Positions 7,059 through 12,928 of a stretch of 19,361 nt of DNA are shown one piece after another; within the stretch, counting starts at the first letter, position 1; every line of letters starts with the position of its first letter. The translations under genes and the position numbers were made by a program. The stretch is taken from contig JANWIS010000012.1 in NCBI GenBank assembly GCA_025449775.1, positions 1 to 19,361 of the forward strand. Reading direction: 5' to 3'. A model generated the notes under the pieces. It had not been told where the DNA came from and made no database searches. It worked only from the letters and a program-made list of their open reading frames with translations. Source of the DNA: Ignavibacteriaceae bacterium (lineage in GTDB: Bacteria; Bacteroidota; Ignavibacteria; Ignavibacteriales; Ignavibacteriaceae).

Positions 7059-7778
7059 TCAGGGTTTGGTTTTAGTAGTTATCAAATTAAATATGTGTCG
7101 AAAAATACCTATCACTATCATAAAAACAAACACAAAGAACAAACCGAGCTTGTAAGTGAATATCACTAACACTATTGAGAACAAAATAAATAAAAAATGA
7201 AATGGTTTTTCTTTCATACCTTTTATTGAAATAGAAGGCAGTACTTCGTACCTAATATTGCTGACCATTAGGTATGAGAGTATAAAAACAATCGGGATGA
7301 TAAAATCAGAAAATGATTCTGAATACTTCGAATTAAAAAAAGCGAGAACGAACGAAGCAATAGTCAATGCTGAAGATGGAATAGGTAATCCGAGGAAAAA
7401 AGATTTTTCAAAACCAATAAGCTGGACATTAAAACGAGCCAATCTAAATCCACCTGCAATTAATGGAAGCGAGCTGATAATTATTCCCCAGATATCCATC
7501 GTGTAGAAATAAGTTTTATAAAGAAGAAATGAAGGTGCTGCACCAAAGCTAACAATATCTGAAAGTGAATCGAGCTCAACTCCAAGTTCACTCGAAGAAT
7601 TTGTTAACCTCGCAACCAAGCCATCTAGCGCATCAAATAATGCTGCTGCAAAGATGAGCCAGGCAGCGTAATTGTAATTTCCATCAGAAGCACTGAGTAT
7701 GGATAAAAATCCGCAGAACATATTAATAGCAGTAAAAAGATTTGGAATAACGGAAGGAGTTAATCGTGGTCGGTTCAT
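7059..7778 (-). CDS. pssA: CDP-diacylglycerol-serine O-phosphatidyltransferase
   Basis: PssA makes phosphatidylserine from CDP-diacylglycerol and serine, the committed step towards phosphatidylethanolamine. The 239-residue membrane protein carries the full CDP-alcohol phosphatidyltransferase motif: Asp49, Asp52-Gly53, Ala56-Arg57, Gly66, Asp70 and Asp74 (D-x2-DG-x2-AR-x8-G-x3-D-x3-D), preceded by the N-terminal SVIPNLFTAINMFCGF that is typical of the type II integral-membrane PssA. Several hydrophobic helices follow. The start ATG overlaps the stop of psd (ATGA), so the two enzymes of the pathway are translationally coupled. The small hydrophobic C-terminus is normal for this subtype. Confidence 0.96.
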   Translation of the reverse strand: MNRPRLTPSVIPNLFTAINMFCGFLSILSASDGNYNYAAWLIFAAALFDALDGLVARLTNSSSELGVELDSLSDIVSFGAAPSFLLYKTYFYTMDIWGIIISSLPLIAGGFRLARFNVQLIGFEKSFFLGLPIPSSALTIASFVLAFFNSKYSESFSDFIIPIVFILSYLMVSNIRYEVLPSISIKGMKEKPFHFLFILFSIVLVIFTYKLGLFFVFVFMIVIGIFRHIFNLITTKTKP

Positions 7779-8431
7779 CTAACCTTCAGTTCAAATAGAA
7801 TTGTTTCACCGGCTTTAACAATATCATTTATTTTTACAGCTGGAATCCAATCTCCTGGCACAAATATATCAACTCGGCTTCCGAACTTTATCATTCCGAA
7901 TCTTTCACCGATACTTACAGAATCGCCCGTTTTAAGTTCGGTCACAATTCTTCTTGCAAGAAAACCTGCAACCTGTATGAATAAAATTTTTCCCTCATTG
8001 CTTAATATCCCTATTTCCATCCTTTCATTATTCTCTGAAGCTTTATCATCAAATGCTGCTGTAAATTTTCCTTCATAATATTTTAAGTAATCTACTTTTC
8101 CGTTTATTGGAATCCTGTTAACGTGCACATTTAAAGGCGACATGAAAATGGAAATCATATTGCAGTTTTGGCCTGTATAATGATTTTTGACTCCGGTGTT
8201 TGAAACAATGATTTTTCCATCAGCAGGTGAAACAATTATTCCATTTTGTTTTGGAATTTTTCTTTCAGGATCCCGGAAGAAATTTAAAGTGAGGAATAGG
8301 AAAGTTGCAGCCAGAATTACCAGTATAATTTTAACCGGGTAATTCTGAATAAACAGGCTTGATATTAAAATAAGGAACACAATAATTGCTACTACACCTA
8401 TCGTAGTGTAGCCGTATCTTGTAAACATCAT
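7775..8431 (-). CDS. psd: phosphatidylserine decarboxylase proenzyme (short type)
   Basis: Psd converts phosphatidylserine to phosphatidylethanolamine and is made as a proenzyme that cleaves itself, turning a Ser into the pyruvoyl cofactor. The 218-residue length and N-terminal transmembrane segments (about residues 10-50, two helices) fit the short Psd class. Landmarks are IVSPADGKIIV, the conserved SPLNVHVNRIPINGKV with its histidine, GFLARRIVTEL, and the self-cleavage site FGSRVDIFVP: the Gly184-Ser185 bond would give a 34-residue alpha chain starting with the pyruvoyl group. The gene starts directly at the end of the upstream PurC-like gene (zero spacing) and overlaps pssA by four bases. 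Confidence 0.95.
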   Translation of the reverse strand: MMFTRYGYTTIGVVAIIVFLILISSLFIQNYPVKIILVILAATFLFLTLNFFRDPERKIPKQNGIIVSPADGKIIVSNTGVKNHYTGQNCNMISIFMSPLNVHVNRIPINGKVDYLKYYEGKFTAAFDDKASENNERMEIGILSNEGKILFIQVAGFLARRIVTELKTGDSVSIGERFGMIKFGSRVDIFVPGDWIPAVKINDIVKAGETILFELKVR

Positions 8432-9112
8432 TTAACCGTTTGCAAAGTTTAAAAAATGATCGGTATACTTTATCATTTGAGCTGCGGTCTCCAGTTTATA
8501 AGGATCCGGAAGTTTGCTGTTAGATTTTTTTTCAACAACCCGGAGACTGACTGGCGAAAATTCATCGATCAAATAAATTTTACCGTCAAATTTACCAAAC
8601 CCGCAGGTTAGTTCAACAACCAAATCATTCCGTCTTTCAAAAAAGGATTTTACGATGGCATTTATTTTAGAACAAAGCCTTGTAATGAACTTCACGTCTT
8701 CATAACTGCAGAGGTTAAGTGATATAAGATGGCTTTCAGAAATGATTGAATCGTTTGAATCTCCGTAATGCAATTCAAACACAGGAAGCTCAAGCTGAGT
8801 GCCGGTTTTCAGCGAAAAAATTTTGGATGTTCTTTTATCAACAGCATTAAGAATTCGGACTTTAAACGGAATATCGGTGAAATTAATGTAGTGTAACGAT
8901 TTTTTCCCGGATTTCTTTAGATAAGCACAAGGGATATTAAATCCTTTTAGGTAATCAAAAAAGTAGGAATTGATTGTTGCAAATTTTTCTCCCAAATCCT
9001 TTGCACGTACTTTTTTATTTTTCTGAGTTAAAAAATAATCATCGTACTCAAGTATCCTGAATTCATCTAAATCAGAAGGCACTATTTTTTTTTGAACCTG
9101 AGTTATCATCAA
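8432..9112 (-). CDS. divergent PurC/SAICAR-synthetase-like protein with degraded motifs
   Basis: The 226-residue protein resembles PurC, which joins aspartate to CAIR in purine synthesis. Colinear traces of the family are KKIV (residues 8-11) for the ATP-site K-x-K start; INSYFFDYLKGFNIP for 'N.I...F..L...GI.T'; VRILNAVDKRTSKIFSLKTG for the 'VRNxAxGSL..R.G...G' core; ESHL near 126-129; and GKFDGKIYLIDEFSPVSLR near 174-191. Departures from PurC are several: the GSL part of the core is gone, the DFKLEFG strand reads ELTCGFG, and DExSPD has Val188 in place of Asp. It abuts psd, suggesting an operon head rather than purine genes alone. It may be an active outlier, a degenerate paralogue or a protein with a new function. 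Relationship by eye; a profile search would settle it. Confidence 0.65.
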   Translation of the reverse strand: MMITQVQKKIVPSDLDEFRILEYDDYFLTQKNKKVRAKDLGEKFATINSYFFDYLKGFNIPCAYLKKSGKKSLHYINFTDIPFKVRILNAVDKRTSKIFSLKTGTQLELPVFELHYGDSNDSIISESHLISLNLCSYEDVKFITRLCSKINAIVKSFFERRNDLVVELTCGFGKFDGKIYLIDEFSPVSLRVVEKKSNSKLPDPYKLETAAQMIKYTDHFLNFANG

Positions 9113-9191
9113 GCCTGATAAGTTGTTTCTTATTTATAAATATCGTTAGAAAAGTTAGGAATATTACTTATATAAAGTCAATCAATTGTAG

Positions 9192-9199
9192 TATATTTG
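9192..9199 (+). promoter_or_regulatory. candidate Bacteroidota-type -7 element for ybaB-recR
   Basis: TATATTTG matches TAnnTTTG and lies about 52 bases upstream of the ybaB ATG, in the 138-base divergent spacer shared with the PurC-like operon. No TTTG is found at the usual -33 distance. No such element was seen on the minus strand for the divergent operon. Confidence 0.35.
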
Positions 9200-9250
9200 G
9201 CAAAAATTTTACTAAACAATAATTAAAATGATTTGTTCAGGAGGTATTGA

Positions 9251-9577
9251 ATGAAAGGCGGAATGCAAGCGATGTTTAAACAAGTTCAGAAAATGCAGGA
9301 AGAAATGCAAAGAGTACAGAGTGAACTTGTTAACATTGTAGTTTCTGAAGAAGTCGGTGGTGGAATGATTAAAGCAACCGCAAACGGGAACAGGGAAATA
9401 ATTTCTGTTGAGATTGATCCGCAGGTAATTAAACAGGATGAAAAAGAAATTTTAGAAGACCTTGTCGTTGCTGCTGTAAATAAAGCCTTATCTTCAGCTG
9501 CAAAAATGGCTGAAGAACAAATGGCTAAAGTAACAAAAGGTATGCTTCCACCAGGACTGAATATTCCGGGTTTATAA
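9251..9577 (+). CDS. ybaB: YbaB/EbfC family nucleoid-associated protein
   Basis: YbaB/EbfC proteins are small dimeric DNA-binding proteins of the nucleoid, nearly always encoded before recR. The 108-residue sequence has the family layout: a basic N-terminus then MFKQVQKMQEEMQRVQSEL (coiled-coil arm), GGGMIKATANGNREIISVEIDP (core beta sheet; split by Ile-Lys), DLVVAAVNKALSSAAKMA and a C-terminal helix and GLNIPGL tail. The start is secure: an AGGAGGT ribosome site precedes the ATG by about 6 bases. recR begins one base after its stop, so the pair is cotranscribed and coupled. Confidence 0.95.
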   Translation: MKGGMQAMFKQVQKMQEEMQRVQSELVNIVVSEEVGGGMIKATANGNREIISVEIDPQVIKQDEKEILEDLVVAAVNKALSSAAKMAEEQMAKVTKGMLPPGLNIPGL

Positions 9578-9578
9578 A

Positions 9579-10175
9579 GTGCAAATTGCTGAACCACTAT
9601 TAATTGCAATTGGGGAACTAAGCAAATTACCCGGCATCGGAAAGAAAACTGCTCAACGTCTTGCAATTCATTTATTGAAGTGTGAATATGAGCAGGTGGA
9701 AAAACTCATCACTGCAATCAATGATTTAAAATTAAAATTAAGATTTTGTTCCCGATGCTTTAATCTTTCCGAAGAAGATTTATGTAATATTTGTCAAAGT
9801 GAAAAGCGTGATAAATTTACTATCTGCGTAGTTGAAGAAGCAAGTGATGTTATTGCAATTGAAAAGACACACGAATTCAACGGACTTTATCATGTGCTTG
9901 GAGGTGTACTTTCACCGTTAGCCGGTATCACTCCTGATTCACTGCACATAAAAGAACTGTTGAAAAGATTCGAGAATGAAAACATCAAAGAAATAATTCT
10001 CGCACTTAATCCTGATATAGAAGGTGAAACAACTTCATTATACCTTTCAAAATTAATGAAACCATTCGGAGTTAATGTTACAAGGATTGCAAGAGGATTA
10101 CCAATTGGGGGAGATCTTGAGTTCGCAGATGAAGCAACAATTGGTCGTGCAATTTTAAATAGAAGCACATTTTAA
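9579..10175 (+). CDS. recR: recombination mediator protein RecR
   Basis: RecR works with RecO and RecF in loading RecA at gaps and in daughter-strand repair. The 198-residue product has all family parts: the helix-hairpin-helix LSKLPGIGKKTAQRLAIHLL region (residues 14-33), a C4 zinc finger with Cys57, Cys60, Cys69 and Cys72, and the Toprim domain starting ICVVEEASDVIAIEKT with the acidic ALNPDIEGETT motif, ending RIARGLPIGGDLEFAD. The start is GTG at 9579, immediately after the ybaB stop with one base between. No better start exists upstream because the frame is closed by ybaB spacing and the N-terminus MQIAEPLL fits the family. It continues into the methyltransferase gene. Confidence 0.96.
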   Translation: MQIAEPLLIAIGELSKLPGIGKKTAQRLAIHLLKCEYEQVEKLITAINDLKLKLRFCSRCFNLSEEDLCNICQSEKRDKFTICVVEEASDVIAIEKTHEFNGLYHVLGGVLSPLAGITPDSLHIKELLKRFENENIKEIILALNPDIEGETTSLYLSKLMKPFGVNVTRIARGLPIGGDLEFADEATIGRAILNRSTF

Positions 10176-10176
10176 A

Positions 10177-10908
10177 ATGAGCTGGTACAAAGATTGGTTT
10201 AGTTCAGAAGGTTATCTCAAAGTTTACAGCCATCGTGATGATGTTGAAGCAGAAATACTTGCTGAACTCATCATGAAAAATATTAACTTGAATAATGATG
10301 CTTCAGTGCTTGATATGGCTTGTGGAGCCGGAAGACATTCAATAGCTTTAGCAAAAAGAGGATTTAAAGTTACAGCAGTTGATTTGAGCGAACGATTGCT
10401 GATTGAAGCAAGAAAAAATTCACAGATAGCTGGAGTTGAAATTAATTACATGCTTTCTGATATAAGAGAATTCAATTCAGAATATAAGTTTGATCTGGCT
10501 CTTAATTTATTTACTAGCATTGGATATTTTGATGAAGACAACGAAAATTTTTCAGTTATAAAAAAAGCGTACGATTTGCTCAAAAAGAACGGATACTTTG
10601 TGCTCGATTATTTTAATAAAGATTACCTGGTTAAAAATCTTGTTCCAACTTCAGTAATTTCCGTTAATGGAGACAGGATTGTGCAAAACCGGTCAATAAA
10701 AGGTAATAGAGTGGTTAAAAATATTACCATTGCAAAGAATAGTCAGGTTAATGAATTTTACGAATCGGTTCGGTTATTCAGTTTTGATGAACTCTCTGAG
10801 ACACTTAGTAAAACAGGCTTTAAAATCGAGAAAGTATTGGGAGATTTTAAAGGAAACATTTTTGATAAAACAATTTCTTCAAGAATAATTTTCATCGCAA
10901 AAAAGTGA
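10177..10908 (+). CDS. class I SAM-dependent methyltransferase, substrate unknown
   Basis: The 243-residue protein has the class I fold: motif I at residues 44-52 (VLDMACGAG), the acidic loop FKVTAVDLSE for SAM ribose binding, MLSDIREF as motif II, and the NLFTSIGYF segment followed by a hydrophobic DLLKKNGYFVLDYF strand. The N-terminus MSWYKDWFSSEGYLKVY is common in methyltransferases next to ybaB-recR in Bacteroidota/Chlorobi. The substrate cannot be read from sequence; small molecules or lipids are likelier than DNA because no DNA-recognition or NPPY motif is visible. It begins one base after the recR stop and overlaps the next lipoprotein (GTGA), so it belongs to the same transcription unit. 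Confidence 0.85.
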   Translation: MSWYKDWFSSEGYLKVYSHRDDVEAEILAELIMKNINLNNDASVLDMACGAGRHSIALAKRGFKVTAVDLSERLLIEARKNSQIAGVEINYMLSDIREFNSEYKFDLALNLFTSIGYFDEDNENFSVIKKAYDLLKKNGYFVLDYFNKDYLVKNLVPTSVISVNGDRIVQNRSIKGNRVVKNITIAKNSQVNEFYESVRLFSFDELSETLSKTGFKIEKVLGDFKGNIFDKTISSRIIFIAKK

Positions 10909-11477
10909 AAATATTTTTACAAATATCAACTCTGGTTTTTCTACTAATAGGATGTGATATCTTCGAAACAAGAGATCCAGAATTCCCTAGCAATACAAGA
11001 TCAAGCTATAAAACACCAGTAGTTCCTGATGATGTAATCGAAAACTTGATTAATTCTTTCAGCGATAAAAATTCGGATGATTATAAGAAGAATTTTGCAT
11101 TAGGTCCTCCTCTTGTAAACAGAGATTTTTTTTATCTGCCATCGGGAAATGTTTTATCAATTTTTCCGAATGATTGGAATATTGATTCTGAATTCCAGTA
11201 CTTCAATAATCTAGTTACCAGAACTTCAGAGGACCTGCCGATTGTTTTAACTTTTTCAAATGAATTTTTTGATCTCAGAGCCGATAGTTCGATTTATACT
11301 GCAGACTATTTTTTTACAGTTGCCGATCTTACTGTTGGAACAAGGATTTTTGAAGGAAGTTTAAAATTTACAATGGTCACAGATATCAATGCAGCCTGGG
11401 TAATTTGTTATTGGGAAGATGTTGCTAAAACCGGATCTACAAGCTGGAGTGAATTGAAAATTGAATTCTATCTTTAA
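10905..11477 (+). CDS. small lipoprotein, first of a tandem pair
   Basis: This 190-residue protein of unknown function starts with GTG overlapping the stop of the methyltransferase (GTGA). The N-terminal hydrophobic run ends in LLIGC, a convincing lipobox with Cys17, so it is probably lipidated and sits in the envelope. An acidic/Pro-rich linker (DPEFPSNTRSSYKTPVVPDD) leads to IENLINSF, a hydrophobic-polar helix, then beta strands containing FFYLPSG, YFFTVADLT, and a closing WVICYWEDVAK. The order (helix near residue 45, long beta core and a W-x4-W-x-D ending) matches the next gene, suggesting paralogues of NTF2/SnoaL-like size. No catalytic residues are visible. The gene overlaps the next one by 17 bases. 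Confidence 0.7.
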   Translation: MKIFLQISTLVFLLIGCDIFETRDPEFPSNTRSSYKTPVVPDDVIENLINSFSDKNSDDYKKNFALGPPLVNRDFFYLPSGNVLSIFPNDWNIDSEFQYFNNLVTRTSEDLPIVLTFSNEFFDLRADSSIYTADYFFTVADLTVGTRIFEGSLKFTMVTDINAAWVICYWEDVAKTGSTSWSELKIEFYL

Positions 11478-11985
11478 AACAATATTTCTTCCCGGCCTTT
11501 TTTTCATTTTGTTGTTAGAATTTTCATGCACAAATCCATTCGCTCCAAAATATGATGACGATTACGATAGTAACCTTCCTCCAATTTCTGATCAAACTAC
11601 GATAGAAGGAGTCTTTCAGAATTTTCATTATGCATATACATTCATGGACACATTAATTTATGGCAACTTAATTACTTCCGATTTTGTTTTTACATACAGA
11701 GATTATGAAAATGGATATGATGTCAGTTGGGGAAGAGACGAGGAAATGCGTACAACAAATGGTTTATTTACAAATTCTGAACGATTGGATCTTATATGGA
11801 ATAATATTTTGCTGAGTACAATTGATTCACTTAGTGCAAATATAGTACGTAGCTTTAATCTGAACATAACTTTTAATCCGACGGATGTAGTACGAGTTGA
11901 TGGACGTGTAAATCTTCTTTTGAAAAGAGACCCGGTTTCTCAAAAGTGGCGAATATCCAGATGGCTGGATGAATCTAATTTCTAA
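11461..11985 (+). CDS. small lipoprotein, second of a tandem pair
   Basis: This 174-residue product begins with TTG and overlaps the preceding gene by 17 bases; a GGAG lies 11 bases upstream of the TTG. The signal ends in LLLEFSC (Cys23); the residue at -3 is Glu, so the lipobox is less canonical than in its neighbour. After CTNPFAPKYDDDYDS comes IEGVFQNFHYAYTFMDTLIY, a helix-rich start typical of NTF2/SnoaL-like folds, then VSWGRDEEMRTTNGLF and a beta core ending KWRISRWLDESNF. The W-x4-W-x-D ending mirrors the first lipoprotein. An NPFAP-type start after the Cys and the helix pattern suggest a lineage-specific family of the Ignavibacteria type; that is my impression and not a database result. 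Function unknown; likely to act with its neighbour. Confidence 0.7.
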   Translation: MNSIFKTIFLPGLFFILLLEFSCTNPFAPKYDDDYDSNLPPISDQTTIEGVFQNFHYAYTFMDTLIYGNLITSDFVFTYRDYENGYDVSWGRDEEMRTTNGLFTNSERLDLIWNNILLSTIDSLSANIVRSFNLNITFNPTDVVRVDGRVNLLLKRDPVSQKWRISRWLDESNF

Positions 11986-12015
11986 ATCTTGTATTAATTA
12001 ATTTTAAAATTTCTG

Positions 12016-12879
12016 ATGTTATTTTTTTATTTTGCTGAAGCTTGGCGATCAATTAAATCTGCAAAAACTTCTTTCCTCCTTTCAATAGTAAGTCTGACAA
12101 TCAGTGTTCTGTTGATTTTATTTTCATTTCTTACTTTAAAAGTTTCTGAGTTTTATGCCTCAAGCTTTCGCTCAGAAATAAAAGTTAATCTGTTTATTAA
12201 ACAAAATGTTGATGAAGAAGGACAGGAAGAAATTTTAATCATTCTGCAGAATAAAAATTATGCAGACAGTGTAGAATTCATCAGTAAAGAAAGTGCTGCT
12301 GAACAATTCATTAATGAAACTGGAGAAGATTTCAGGAAAATTCTAGATTATAATCCTTTGCCTGCTTCATTTGTATTAAGAGTTTCTGAAAATTACGCTG
12401 TCAGTGATTCTCTTGATCAAATAATTAATGATCTTGATGATATTGAAGGAATCGAAGAAGTTGTTTTTAGAGAAGGATTTATTTACAGGTTACTGAATTA
12501 TATTGACTCGGCAAAGATCTACCTTTTTATAGCAACAGTTATTGTTGGATTAATTGCGCTGTATCTTGTATATGCAACAATCAGGTTAATAATTAATTCA
12601 AGAATGAAAGAGTTCGAGACAATGAAACTGGTTGGTGCAAAACTTTCAACAATAAAAATTCCAGTAATTATTAACGGGCTTTTCGCTGGTTTCTGCTCCG
12701 GTATATTGTGCTTATCATTATTTACAATTTTTCAAAAGCAGATAGGAGCATTCGAAGATTTAATACGGATATTGAATAGTTACAGGATGGAATATTTACT
12801 GATTATTTTTGTTACAGGACCTTTATTAGTTTTACTTGTTTCAGTGTTCACATTAAGGAAAGTATCATTAAAGATTTGA
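12016..12879 (+). CDS. ftsX: cell division protein FtsX (ABC permease)
   Basis: FtsX is the membrane partner of the ATPase FtsE; the pair regulates peptidoglycan hydrolases at the septum. The 287-residue protein has the four-helix layout: an N-terminal helix after AEAWRSIKSAKTSFLLSIVS, a large extracytoplasmic loop (about residues 45-165) containing DEEGQEEILIIL and EGIEEVVFREGF, then three helices; the cytoplasmic motif SRMKEFETMKLVGA is the family's FtsE contact. The C-terminus ends LLVLLVSVFTLRKVSLKI. ftsE and a hydrolase/adaptor such as EnvC are not adjacent, in contrast with many bacteria. It follows the lipoprotein pair after 30 bases; whether the lipoproteins serve it is unknown. Confidence 0.9.
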   Translation: MLFFYFAEAWRSIKSAKTSFLLSIVSLTISVLLILFSFLTLKVSEFYASSFRSEIKVNLFIKQNVDEEGQEEILIILQNKNYADSVEFISKESAAEQFINETGEDFRKILDYNPLPASFVLRVSENYAVSDSLDQIINDLDDIEGIEEVVFREGFIYRLLNYIDSAKIYLFIATVIVGLIALYLVYATIRLIINSRMKEFETMKLVGAKLSTIKIPVIINGLFAGFCSGILCLSLFTIFQKQIGAFEDLIRILNSYRMEYLLIIFVTGPLLVLLVSVFTLRKVSLKI

Positions 12880-12905
12880 TGCTGTATTTTAATTTTATAA
12901 TTTTG
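12875..12905 (+). promoter_or_regulatory. Bacteroidota-type promoter for the polysaccharide cluster
   Basis: TTTG at 12875-12878 is followed after exactly 19 bases by TAATTTTG at 12898-12905, fitting the published -33 TTTG / -7 TAnnTTTG form of the Bacteroidota housekeeping sigma factor (spacing 19-21). Transcription would begin near 12912. It overlaps the ftsX stop, and gives region 5 its own start site. Confidence 0.6.
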
Positions 12906-12928
12906 GCATAGATTAAGTCAATAGTTTA

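Noticed and set aside
9286..9666. Minus-strand open frame of 126 codons across ybaB and recR
   Set aside because: It is antisense to two well-identified genes with known order and strong ribosome-site support.
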